In this document: in pieces, positions 37,794 through 52,200 of the stretch
Position numbering within the stretch: the stretch's first letter is position 1
Layout of the letters: each line of letters opens with the position of its first letter
NCBI RefSeq assembly: GCF_032854445.1
Contig: NC_088295.1
Coordinates: forward strand, 21,067,385 to 21,131,384
DNA length: 64,000 nt
Origin: Liolophura sinensis
Lineage: Eukaryota > Mollusca > Polyplacophora > Chitonida > Chitonidae
Reading direction: 5' to 3'
The notes under the pieces: model-generated
Seen by the model: only the letters and a program-made list of their open reading frames with translations
What the model was told of the DNA's origin: nothing
Databases searched by the model: none
Program-made: the position numbers and the translations under genes

Positions 37794-37799
37794 GAGCTT

Positions 37800-40203
37800 C
37801 ATGCCATGTCATTGTTGCTGTTAGATGTATCACTCATAGCAGTTAATAAGCCTATATCACACTGGTGATTTCAATAGAAGTTGAACTGCTTTAGATAAGG
37901 ATTTTGTATTTGACACACAGGTTCATCATCAGATGATCTGGATTCTATTTAAATTAGGGTTTCAATCAAAGTTCTGGTCTCCTTGACGACCGACTGGAAA
38001 TTGCAGGTTTCAATGACGTAATCCCAATTGAAGTAAAACAGTTTCAGAAGATTATTTCCTAGTTTGAACAGGAGGGGGAGGGTTAGTGGTTATATACTGC
38101 CCTATCTGCCCTGTTTCCTCCCACTGTAATGCTGGCTGCCATCGAATACGTGAAATATTCTTGAGTACGGCGTAAAACACCAATAAAATAAATAAATACA
38201 TACAATAATAGAAATATTGATGTAAATGTACTGACTCAAATGCACAAATGCTGGTACAACTTGTGATTTGTAGTAAGAATTGGAAGTATCTTTCCTAAAA
38301 CGCACACCCTAAAAGAGATGCAACCCTAAAGTACTCGCTTCCTGTTCTAAGAGAACTATCAGCTGACTTAGCCGATAAGCCTAAACTGGGTTCCATAGCT
38401 CCTGAATTTGTAAGTATACGAAGAAAAAACACAAAAAATGCATTAAGTATTTTGTATTTTATTTCATGATTTGTGGGTTTTAAAATAAGTTTAATTTTTC
38501 ATTGTACATGTATATTTAGCCAATCAAAGGAGCAATGACATCCTGTACAATTCTACATGAACAACACATTTCCCAGTCAGTACTTAAGGATAAATATAGA
38601 AAACACTTGTGCACTGGTGGAAATGGGTGTTAGTAAGATCAATATTCATCCTTTTCACTGGATGAATAGCAATGCAATTCTCGTCCAGACCCTATTCTAG
38701 TCTAGTCAGGATCCCTCATAAATAAATGTAGGGGAAGAGAACCACTGATCCTTCACTGGAAATTCCAATAAAGGCAGATCAACATTATCACAAACATTTC
38801 TCTTGTTACAAATCATATTTTCATACACCTGACAACTGTTTGATATTAAAACTCTGTATTATATATCAGAATGGCTTCTGGACATCAATACATGTATTTA
38901 CAGATAAAACACCTATGCACCTTCATTTATAAGATTAAATACATTAGGGACAACATACAGAATTTACACTGAACACTCATAAAACAAGGGAACATTACAA
39001 CACCAGTGGTAATGTTTGTTTGGAGCGCTGCATATTTGTCCAAGGCGATCTAAGAAAGCCACTGGATTTGGGAAAGTGCTCAATCCATAGTGGCTTTCTC
39101 TTTCTGTGTACACACATAAAATAATTCCAGATATCTTCTGGGTAAAATAGTGAAACTTATCGCAAACACAGGCTACAAAACAAAATGGCTTTTTCTATAC
39201 ATTTCTCTTCACTATATGAAACCACTACAGAAGCGATATCAAACCCGTCAAGACGTGTCAAATGGGGATAAAACTGCACTACACTAACACACATACATAC
39301 TAAATCCTGATTTTCAGGATCTCAATGGGCTTCTACATTCAGCATGTTATAACGGCCATATTTTACCAAATTATTTGCATATAGCCTAGAATGGAAAAAA
39401 AATCTTTAGTCAGCACTTTTCATCACAAATCTATCCATTGAAGTCAACCGACTAAATCGCCATTGCTTATCAAAGACAACATATCCATAATACATGAAAA
39501 CATCTGAGTCTACACTTATATAACAATCACACATGAAGTAACTCAGTATGCCAGTTGTGACAAAATTACACTGGCATGAACCACATGAAAAAGAATCAAA
39601 TGAACATTTTTTTTCAATACAACAGATCTAAAGAACAAAAATCTTGGTATGTAAAACTGTCACCATTTACAACTGACCAGATGTTGTGCAGTGTAAATAT
39701 GATCAGCATGGCTAAGCTGCACACTTACACTCCAAATCAGTAATCCTTGTATCAAGCTGTATGACCTAGATAAAGAGTTTATCCTTTTGGCAATCACATG
39801 GTTAATAACCTCATTCAAATGTGGTGAAATGATATGCCCAATATCTATGCCTTATATGTAATTATCATGCATGTTATCTAATTATCATTGAGCCTTTCTC
39901 ATGTTATTTACATATATATTTATGTAGATTATAATAAATGGTCACACATGGGCAATAAGGCACAAAAAGTACCAAGGATTGTTTGATATCAGATCCCTCT
40001 GACAAGCCACTTTAATAAGCAAGTAAATCATACACAAATTTATACAAGCGCTAACAAAGAATGACTAATTCTCTGGTACAAGTAATACTACCCCAGTAAG
40101 TGTTTAAATTACAAACTAATAAAATACACACAGTGACACTGCACATGTATGTATTAATTAGAGATCTGAATTACATTACAGACAAATACTACTACAATTT
40201 GTC
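37800..40203. other. Interval between the MRPS24 and SEC24 stop codons (convergent genes)
   Basis: Mostly the presumed SEC24 3' UTR on the minus strand; an AATAAA on that strand at 38458-38463 would give a 3' UTR of about 1.75 kb. A SINE 3' fragment sits at 38105-38205. No protein-coding similarity seen. Confidence 0.5.
38105..38205 (+). repeat. SINE 3' fragment
   Basis: TTTCCTCCCACTGTAATGCT, GTGAAATATTCTTGAGTACG, GCGTAAAACACCAATAAAAT and a TAAA-rich end: the conserved 3' part of the SINE family in this window. Confidence 0.8.
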
Positions 40204-43200
40204 TTATCCCTTCAGTTGTTTCTGCAAATACTGTAGAAACTCGTAGTAGGACATTGTTGATTCTGAACGATCCTCCACCATGTGCTGGAAAAATAACCCT
40301 CTTTCTTTACTGTCGTCTCTGTAACACAGGGCGAGCATACTGTTAGGTTTAAATGACTTTTTAGGGGCCTCCGTGGCTCAGTTGGTTAGCGCCACTTCAA
40401 GTCCAGCTCATGCTGGCTTCCTCTCCGGCCATAAGTGAAGGTCTGCAGCAACCTGTGGATGGTCGTGGGTTTTCCCCCGGGCTCTGCTCGGTTTCCGCCC
40501 ACCATAATGCCGGCAGCCGTTGTGTAAGTGAAATATTCTTGAGTATGGCATTAAACAGCAATCAAAAAAAGTAAATAAATAAATGACTTTTTAAGTTCAA
40601 TTAAAATAAATATATACAACAGAAGATGGACCTTGACAGATAATAATTATACGAACTTTAAGCTCTAATACAAAAATGTTAACCTAAAAGTATATATGCT
40701 TTATAAACATATACTTAATATTGGAATGAAATGTTATAAAATAAACTGTTCTCAACTGGAATCATCACTCAAACAAATCAATTATCACAAAGGTTTACAG
40801 TTCCTTAAATACAATCAAATGGTTTATTAAGAGCAGAAAGTCAACACAAATTGTCCCACTTTATGCCATAATTCCATGAGGGTATCAATGCTGATTATGA
40901 TTAAATTTCAGGGATATACGTACATGTCTTGCAAGGTACATGTAAATGCTACAACACTTTACTTCATCAGCAGCTGAAGAATGACCTTACCTAATGACTG
41001 TGAAATTAACACCATTCGGCCTCTGATCCATCAGATAATTGATGAAGTTTCTCAGTCTCTCTGATGTGGGGTTCTCCAGTTCAGGGAGCATGTTCTGAAG
41101 ACAGGAGAGTACATCTTGTATCAACAGATAACATTAGCTAACAGCCTCAACAAAAGCACGAAATGCTACAAGCCAAGGCACAATTTTCCCTCCAAGTACA
41201 AAGAGAGTAAGTAAAACCTGTCATGAAATCTAACCTACAACAGGCTACTACCAAGTTATGCTACGAAGCTCCGAGAAGAATTACATTTATGGCATCTTAC
41301 CAGTCCATTTTCTAAAGACATGAAATTTGGCTTGTCAAAGACCTGCTGGCAAAACTGATCACTGATGGCACTGCCCACTAGCAGGTACATATCATCCCCT
41401 GTGTCCATAAGGAATGCCCCATGTTTGTCCAGGTTAGCAGAGGACAGCTGCAGGTGTGGAGGCTGGGCTATCACCCCTTCCTTCAAGTTCAATCCATTCT
41501 ACAATAAAAGTGTACAGTGTGTTACTGGTAAAAATGACATATTTAACCTACCTTTCTCTACAACAATTAACTTCAGACAAGAATATTTCACTTCTGTGGT
41601 GGCGGTCAGTAAAGTCGCAAGCAGCTGGATTTAAATCCATAACAAAACTTATAAAGTCTGGCAATCCTCTGGAGACTTCCAGCTGAAATCAATAGTTCCC
41701 CGGGCCATGATTCATGGTACATTCAGTGCACAAAACAAACCAGTTAGAGTGAAGATAAAGTAGCCAAAGATTCATTTTTAATCTTTCATGGCTAGAAACT
41801 TCAAAGATCATATAACCATTGCTACAAACACATTGCAAAATCATACTTCTTAACTGATAGCCTTTGCAATTCATCCAAAATCATAGCTACCAGTAACCGA
41901 CAAGATGTACCTCATCAGTAAGAGCATGGACTGGGTAGAGGTCTGGATAGATCATCTGCATGAGGCGATACAGTGGCAGGGTCTTACAGCGCTCTAGGGC
42001 TAATACACGGTCATCCAGCTTCGTCAGTGATCCCACTCGAAACGCCAACTGATCAACAACAAACACAGACGAATATCAAGAATCACGAACTTTACTTGAC
42101 AGATGTTATGCTCTTCATTCAAGAGTAATTTGAGGTTTACAATCTGAGGTGGACAAAATCAAAACTGTAGCCAACCAACATCCCAGGGAATGTAGAATCA
42201 AAATACATGGCTTTAAGCTTATCAGTCAAAAAGGTAGCAGAAGAGTACAATGGAATTATGAAAGTTCATTTCTTGGACATACTCACACATTTCAACATGG
42301 CCAGAACATACAACGGGATAAGTCTGAGAGAATAGGATATCATGAGGTTTCCAGCCCTCTGAGAGGAAGTCAGAGAACTGCCATAGGCTGACAGCGCATC
42401 CATGGCAGCATTGATCATAGCCTCACGGGCATCATTTAAAGACGATGTGACTGTTCTGTCTGCAGCTGAAATAAGCACAGATTTAGTATTTAATTAGCTG
42501 TTGTTTAATGCCACACTCCAGCATTTTTTACATATACCATGCCTGTCAGTTTTACGGTTGAGAATGCCAAGATAAATCACCGTTCTTTGGTAAGTTTCTT
42601 TCCTATATATGGCCGCGCAGATATACACATGATATTGGTGGAAGACAAGTGATCTTCCACAAATGTTAGACAGCACAAATGGCCATAAGTGTCCTGTATC
42701 ATTAAGGCCCAACAAACGATGAGAACAAATTAGTAAGTCGAGGTGGCTTAGATGAATCTTGTCAACTATCATTTTTTCACACAGCAAATGTGTTTTTTCC
42801 AGTGTCATTCACCTGACATTCATGCAGAGCAAAATTAATCATGAACCATTAGATGAAATATAATTACCCATTTTTGCCAGGAGCCCCACAATTGTCTGTT
42901 GGTCTGCTCCACCAAACACCTCATTCAACTGGTTAGTCACAGGCAAACACATGGTGTGCACTCGTATCCGACGCTCACCTAGTTATAGGATTACAAACAT
43001 GAAAAAGGATGCTAGAATGAAATATTGCACTATCATACAAAAAAAACCCCAAATATCCATGAATATGTTCCTCTATGCAAATCTCTGAACACAGCCTTTC
43101 AGTTTCCAAAAGGAATTACAATTGACCCCTCCAAATATTAAGTAAACACAAAATGTTGAAAACGAGACTGTCAGATACAACAAATCATTTCCAGAATATC

Positions 43201-46200
43201 ATCTTTTCAGAAAATGACTTCAAATGCTGACCTTTACTTGATGTGTAGAGAAGAGCAGCCTGGAAACAGACTGTAGGTGAATCTGTGAGGGAGTCTTCAA
43301 TAGACATTTGCATACCAAAGCCAGCATCAGGGTTAATGTTGGGGAGGGACAGTAAGTCAGTTGACCTCACAAAGAAGTTACCATGGAAGGTGTGAATACT
43401 GAGACCTAAAACACAGAAAATGGAATATTGAAGAACTGTATTTGACATAACATTCTATCCATGACTAAGTCACTCACCTCAAAAAAGTAATATTTTACAA
43501 CCTATATTTGGCTCTAAAATGACATTTTTGACAGGCAATCTTTCAGGGAAAGGAAAGTAAATGTAATTAAAGGTTATGTCAGAACTAGTAATTCACATGT
43601 AATGATTTGACATTTGTCATGATTTCTGAGGTACCAGCGTAATATTTAATGCAATTTAATGTTTAAATGACTCAAGAGCTCTAAACATCAGGTACTGCTA
43701 TACAACAGACAATGACTGGCCTACCTTTGGTACATCGAATCCTCATAACCGCTTCAAAACCAATCTTGCGGGTGAGATACCGACGCAGATCTGCCTCTAA
43801 ACGGTCACGTTGAGGAGGATTTCTCATTGCATGGAACGATGGGTATGAGTAAACACAACCTGATGAGTACTTGGATATACAAGCTACAATCAAATCAACC
43901 AAGATCAAATTTACTAGGTATAGCTATACGGAAAAAATCACAAATTACACATTACGAGAATAGTATTTCAAAGAAATATGAATGCATGTACTTAAAATGA
44001 TATTGATAAATCCATTCAAAGCAAAATAATTACTGATTATCATTTAGATGTGTTAAAAAGTACAAATTATTTATTTATTTGATTGGTGTTTTACGCCATA
44101 CTCAAGAATATTTACGACAGCAGAAAGCGGGCAGAGCCCGGGGGGAAACCCACGACTATTCACAGGTTGCTACCAGACCCAAATAATTTCCAACCTGCAT
44201 GTACATATATATCTATATATCAATTATGAAAAGATTTACTGAAATGTGAAGATTATGAATGAGATTTAGGATTATGTAATCATGTGATCATCACAAGTCA
44301 TAAGTGTACCTAATGTGGATGCATCAGCATACTGGCCATTCAAGAGAAACAGGTCAACCGCTATCTGCTGGGCTGAGCAGTCTAAAGCCAGCTTCTTGTA
44401 AAAATCTGTTGCTGGTCCAAGATTTTGGACATCCTTGAAAACAAATGTATCACAAAATGAGCAATGCATAAAACTAAAAAATCTGAGCACAATCATCAAA
44501 AATAGCAATCCAAGACAAAACTTCATGAGTAAAAACATACATTTTTCGGCGTGGACATTAAGCATAAATTATTTGATCAACAGTAATCGAGGTCATGACG
44601 CATCTCCCTACATTCAGTCACAATTAATATCATTCATGCATATTATGGCTGGCACATGGCTTACTTTTGACTTCCGCAGATTTGGGTCCTCCCTGGCACT
44701 CAGTGCCCCAGGTCCTGCTGTAGGCAAACAAGTCTGTACTACAGTCACTCGTCCACCTGTTGCACTCTACAAACACAGGTTACAATTTCTCAGTCTTAGC
44801 CTTCAATGTAGCTCTAAAAGTTATTGGCATTTGGCTGGGAAAATACAAGTATTCATATAGTGCATGCTGCAAGACATTTCAAATGTCAATTCGAGACAAG
44901 TGATGTTCAACAAATGTGAGTTTAACATGAGATGTTGAGTTTTATTACTAGATTTATTATACCAAACAAAAACCATGATAAAAAAATTTAATTTCTGACT
45001 AGTTGAATGCATGCACAAGAGTGTTGGCTGTTGCTTCAACATTGCTGGCTATTGCTTCATGAACGCGGAATATTATATTGTGAGTTAGCCCAAAGCTAAG
45101 TTGGATGTTCTTACCGTTACGCCCAGCTTCAGTCATATACACTTCGACACAGACAATTTCAATAAAAAAACAACTCGAACCCTACCGTATTTTTGCTATC
45201 CACCCATTCCCTAAAACACCTGAAATGTAATCTGTCAAAGTCATCATTGGATACATCTTGATATTCCGCAAAATTTGATGTACAATGATAACTGGCTCAA
45301 GCAAAAGGATCACACTCACAATAAGCTCTTGTAGCTAAGCTGGACGTTCCTACCTAACGCCCAGCTTCGGTCATGAACACTTCCACGCCGATAGTTTCAC
45401 TAAAAAAACTAGCTTCAACCCTACTTTATTTTTGCTATCCTCCAATTCCCTAAAATGCCCGAAATGTAATATGTCAAAGCCAGCATTGGTTTTGAATCAG
45501 ACAACTCAAATCAATGTCTGCCAGGTTTGGAAGTTTATCCCACCGACATTCTGTTGGGCATGCAATTCTTCAGAGAATGTTGGGTAGGATAAAATTTTCA
45601 TGGCCCGAAGTTGAAAAAAATTCCCAACATGGAAGACGTTGATTTGAGTTGTCCGATTCGAAACCAACGCTGGCTTTGGCATATTACATTTTGGGCATTT
45701 TAGGGAATTGGTGGATAGTAAAAATAAGGTAGGGTTCAAGCCGTTTTTTTTAGGCTAATTGTGAGTGTGATCGTTTTGCTTGAACTGGTTATCGTTGTAC
45801 GTCATATTCTGCGGGATATCAAAATGAAAGCATTTTGAAATGAAAATTAGGAATAACTCTCTGAGGTAAAATAATTCTTAGTACATGTATATAATTGATG
45901 CTTGCAGTACCACAGATTGCCCTGTGACAATCACAAGACTGGACAAAAAAAAAAATAACTATCAAATACTAACCATCATTTTATATGCAGCCTGAAGTGC
46001 AGCTCCCAAAGCATTCCCTGTTTCCTGATTGTCTTCAAACAGGGTGGGTAACTGGTTGAGAAGATCTATAACGAGCTCTTTACTTTCATGTACATTCACC
46101 AGCAAATTGTCTGGGCTAGGTAAAAAGATATCTGAAAAAAACAAAAAGAGATCAAAATAGCTAAAATACAGGCTGGCAAAATGTACTCTAAACCACCTTT

Positions 46201-49200
46201 AATTCGTGCTAGCTTTCTTATGTATGGGTGGCAACATGTATCTGTAGGATACTACAAGTCCTAGATGTTTTACTGTTACGGCTATCTACCTAACCAACAC
46301 AAAAAGCAGTGGTGAAACAAAACCAACATTGATCTATTTGAGTGTGCACTCAGATTTAAACCAGGTAAGTCTCCTTGGTGGTTTTTAATTTTAAGTTTTT
46401 TTTAAGTTCAAAGACAGAAGTTTGGCCTTACAAACATTTAATATGCACAAATACTTCATGGCCATCAACATCTTACACAAATACAGTGTACAGAAGCAGT
46501 ATTATTTATAGTATTATCCGAGAATAACATTGAATCCAATATTCCCTGTACATAAATCTCAACTTGTGAGTAAAAAAAATAACATTTACTTACCGTCTAC
46601 ATCAGAAACTGTCAGTAACTGTGGCTGTGACAATCCTTCTGCCAAATTAAAGAAGTGCACTGCTCTATCAAAGGCTATGAAGCCTATATGAGTTCTGGCA
46701 TCCCCTGGCAGTTTGTCTAACTCATCCAATAAGGTTTCACAAAACACATTCAAATAACCTGTAAAACATGGATTTCATAGCGTATCACTGCAAGGTAGTG
46801 CAAAACAGGCATGAACATACATATACGCAATACGTAGAGGTTAATATACAATGACAGACCCATTATATCATTTTGTTCAATGAGTGGTGTAATTTTCATT
46901 TGCTCCGAGCAGTAACATCACAAGCTTAATAAATTTGATGTAATAAGTCACAAATTGCATATTCTATTCATCCCACATTCTACTGTTGGTTTTGACAAGT
47001 TTGTAAATAAGATGCGTACTGATCTTATTATACATGAAATGGTTGGAGCCAAACCACACGTTTAACTAAATATAGTTCTAGAAAACACTAATGAAATATG
47101 TTATTTCTGTGAACATAAAACATAACATAGACCATTAGTGTGCTATGAGAAAACGAGCTTTGATCTTTTTTCAAATATATCAACATTTATAACTGCTCAG
47201 GTTATCCAAATATTTGGCTACAAAAATGTAACCTAAATCTACGTTATATCTCTATAACGTCACATGATTACTTGCAGAGTGAAAAGAGCAGTGATTTCGA
47301 AAATCATGCTGAACGAAATATTCAAATTTAGGCTTTTAATGTGAACATTTCGCCTCAAAACTTATTTGCTGGTCTCACTAACCATTATGGAACTTGGAAA
47401 TTGGAACCAAACAGCGTCTACAATGTTTTAAAGGAAGAAAGGATTTTGGTTCTGTTGTGGACTTTCCGTTTGATGGTAGATGTGAACAAAAGGGTCACAG
47501 TGAGACCAATTGTTTGATGTGACAAATAGAATGGACTACATCTAAGAAAAATCTTGAGCTACATCAGTTATAGACCAGTTCATAAACGCTTTGGTGCTCT
47601 ACAAAGTAGTACAGTAAGTTTGTAAGTTTTCAATTCCGCGGAAATCTGATACTGAGGCTGCTGTTGCTGACAGTTAAATCTGAGTTCAGTGTTTGTGTGT
47701 ACCTTGTTTAGGCTCACAACGTTGAGCACTTCATTTCCTTTCACCAAACTTTGGTATTTTTCACATTTCACAAGGATAAATTTTATGCCTTTTCAGTATT
47801 AAAAAAACTTAACCGTTTGGTAGCCAGAAGCTGTTGTCTTGGTGTAGTAAGTGGTTGCTAGCCTGGCATTTTTTCCCATGGCAACGAACAATAGAAGTAG
47901 TCCAGTATGCAGTAGTACTTTTTCATTGGATAAACTTGTCAATGAAAGTTCAAGTGATCAATCAAAGGCTCAGGTTATTTAAACAATGTGTGGAATATTG
48001 AAAATTTGCATTACTGTTGTTATATCACTGACAGGGGCAAATCATGGGATAAAATAATTTATTGACTGAAAACTATCAATGAAAGTTAACGTTTAAATGA
48101 TGATTCTCAACGAAGTATTGGCTGTAAAATTATATGTTCTTGTTTTTGCCATAATCAGTATTAAATACTTACCCTGCCACATCAATAAACATTCAAATAT
48201 TAAACCTCTTTACCTGTTTCCACTGCATTGAAAGACACATCAAAAACAAATAGATACACTGCAGGTTGTGGGGGTCTCAACTGAAACAAAAAACATTTTC
48301 CCCATATTTTCTGTCTGTCCTGGAGAATGCACACTGTGAAAATCTTATGCATGTGAGACACTTTCTAAAAATGAAACCAATACACTGCTTTTATGGCTTT
48401 AGTTTTTTTAGCCGTGTGAATTGAAATTTAAATCCTAATGAAACACAACAGGCAGCTTAGACAAACATTCTTAACTCTACCAGTGCAGAAAGACATCAAC
48501 TTCTTTAAAGATCTCTTGACCTTTCCATGACTCTCACAGACTTACATAGTTTTTCTAATCTGTCATCATTGCAACATAACCTACATACAGCATACTCCAC
48601 TAGACGAAGTTTCACTTTATGCAGATTCATGCTGCGGATCTATGCAGAAGTCAGTCCATTTACAATCGTAAGGAGTTTCTGTGTGTATGACATGTGTGAA
48701 GTATGTAGTTTGAGTTGACACAATGGTATTTATACAAGTAAAAGTAAAAGCATGAATGCATAAGAGGGGTCGAAGATGTTGTTTGTCAAAATATCTTTCA
48801 GAATGGATAACCAAAGCAAAAATGCTAACCATGGACGAGAAGTGTGTGAGGTGTATGAATAAAGAAGACAAGATGTGCAACATAATGTTGACAACACTGT
48901 TAACAACCTTGTTGACAAAAGGAAACTCTTATTATGCTAAATGGAGAGACTTCTGACTTGAACAGCAGCATACCATTAGGCTTACCACAATATTTCCTGT
49001 CAGTTATCATCAGAAAATATGAACTAGACGGCTAGGGTGACCATTTGGTAAACTAAAGTCACTTTTGTGCAAGACAAATGTGCACATTTTCAAGAAGAGG
49101 GCACATAAAAAAAAAAAAAAAAATTACACTAGTCTATACTATGATACTGATATCTACTAAAATGATATTAAGGCTGGAACTAAATGTTGCAATATCCGGA

Positions 49201-52200
49201 AGATGGATCACACCTACCATATATTCCGAGGGGGCAATAAACTCTATCGTTGATGAGCGCACCTCAGGCCTCCTCTGGGGTTCACCATGTGTTTTACTTA
49301 TTGGGTCATATGAAAATTCATCTGGCACTAAAAAACAAAATTTGTCACTTGACTGCAATGCATTGCTCACGCAAAGAGCAAGAAGAAAAACTCCAAACCC
49401 CTCTGAAATATGTACATTTGAATCTCTGTTCTCTATTGATAAAAATGTTGACTCCATCAGAGAGAACCTATATTGTAACTTCTCATCAACCATGGCAGTT
49501 TTAGAAGATTGATTGCTAATATTCATATTGATTTCCTTGATTGCTGCTTAACCCGACCCACAAGAATTTTTCACATATACAATTGCCATCAGATTTAGTC
49601 CATGTCCAGTTTCATTTTGGTATTCTGCCACCTTACATGTCTTAATTAAAATTTATGCTTCATGTTCATGCAATAAATCACGACTTACAATCATTGACTC
49701 TGTAACACAGGTTGCATTTCCACCGCCTTGTATCCACAAAATATACAAAAGGATTGATATAGGTTCTGCATGAGCGACAGCGGACGATGACGCATGACTG
49801 GATCACAGGTAATTGCTGTGGGATAAAAACAACAATATCACCTATAATGCAATATTAATAAATCCCCAGCTTGAAACATTCTTATATTCTGCTTGCTGTT
49901 GCTATTACCAAAAAGTGCCCCACCCCGCACGTCATATACTGTCATATCCTGGATACATCTAGGACAAAAATAATCTTCAACTTCACCATCTGATGAAAAA
50001 TTTATCATCACAATATGAATATACTTACGGAAAGGTCTTTAAATGGGTGTATTAATATACCCAAGGGTAATCTGGCCTTGTTTAACAAAGATGATGTTTG
50101 AGGAATGGAGGTCAATGTACAGCGGAAGACCCTGTATAATAAACATGGTTACCATAATCAAACTCTTACTGATAAACACACCACATATATAAAATATTAA
50201 ACTGCTCACTTGGGCTTAACAAAGGCACAGATTAGCTTGTGAACAGCCTGGTAATTAAGCGACAGGAAAACTGAATTTCTGAACATCTGGTATAAATGGT
50301 ATATAAAATAGTGCAACATTGTACTGTGTTTCAATATAGTGGACAATTACATGTATGAAGTTATCACATCAATGACAGACAAGGATAAAACCTATAGTTC
50401 TGTCTGGCACAGGATGACTAACAACTTTAGACACACAAAACTCATGACAAATAACTTACTCTGGACTACAATTAACTTTCTTAAAATCGTGCTGAAGATT
50501 TGCTTTGGGCGTCTCTGGACCTGTTGGCAGTATTAGTTGTCTTTCTTGGAGCAAATTAACTGCCCTTGAAGGATCCTAAGAATTAAACAACAAAAATAAA
50601 CATGTTACGTACACATGTTAATTTAATTACATGTTTAATTTAATATTAAACATAATCAAATACATACAATTATGACAAGGGTTAACAAAAACAAGGCATT
50701 TAGAGAACACCGGTAGCCCGCCTGATTGAGCAGTTCGTAAAACTAGTCAAGTCAGGTAATACGTTCAAAATGGAATGACATCGTCATACAGGGACATTAT
50801 TTTCAGCCATTCACAGATTCACATATATATATTAACCGTGTGAAATATAGAACTTTGAGTACAACATTACAAAAATGAAATGTGTTTTAGCTTGCTCATT
50901 TAGCTGTATGCATGAAAATGATTATTACGCTCTGTACCGGAATGGGGCTAAATATGAATATAGAAATAATAATCAGACTGTTATTATTATTAAGCATGTA
51001 GAGGTTCAGAGGATAAAAAAGATATACACAAAGTGTCAGGGAAATTGGTGCAATACTTAAGCAGGAGTTCTCTAGACAAAGTCTGTGTACAAGAAAATCC
51101 AGTATTGCACTGAGTACCTAAACGAGAGTAATTTTGAAAATAATTACCCAGTCGTAATTGAACTTAAGCATGCAAGTCTAGATGATAGGGAAGATGTATA
51201 TATGCTAAGTTTCATGAAAATAGGTTCAGCGCTTTAAGAAAGCACGGATAAAATTTGAATATATAGAAAAGCACCATTACACATAAGTCGTTTAAAATTG
51301 GGGCAATTGTGGAAATAATTATTAAAATGATTATAGACTAGTGGCCTGGTAAGTTTCATCCAAATCAGGGCACTAGTTTGGGAGGGGACGCATGGACAAA
51401 ATATTGTGTACACACAGACAGAAGGGCAGACAGGGTGATTCCAGTAAAAAAAATGCAATCCATGTGTGTGTGCCTGTTATACAGAAGCTAAAAAATAATC
51501 TTAACTCTCCATCCGAGTATGTACATTTACACCCCATACCTTAGACTAAGGAGCTGAAAAGAAAAGAGCTTAACCTTTAATCCATGAATGCAAGAGCTAA
51601 TAAAAAAAGGCTTAACCAGACACCAACACCGACACTTTCTCACAATATCTCACCTTACTTCGTAGAGGTGAGCTAAAAACCAACAGCTCTATATGGTCAT
51701 TTTCATACAACATCACATATCCCTCATCCCATAATTGCAGAACCAGTGGATAGTGATGAGGTTTGCACTGGATATGGAGCTAACCCTCATTTATAACTGT
51801 ACCAAAAAGTACAACAAGATTCTAGGAAATAAAGCAAGTCAACAACATTATTTTCTACAATAATGCATGTAAGGATGCAAAGATGACGTGAATTACCTCT
51901 AATGACATCTGCCCAAACCCAGATGTTAGACCTGCTGGGTAATTCCGCTGGATATTTTGCTGGCCGACCTGTGGTAGTGAAAAACCTGGCTGTTGAAATC
52001 CTCCTTGAAACCCAGTATGAGGGGGTCTAGCTTGGGTGCCACTTGGTGGACCCACCAGAGACTGTCTTCCCATTTGCTCTCCAGGCTGACGGCCAAACTG
52101 ACTTGGAGGCCCATCAAATTGTGGTCTAGCAGTGGCTCCAAACTGTTGCCCAGCCCCAGGTGGGCCTCCAAATTGTTGCCCAGGACCGGATGGGACGCCA

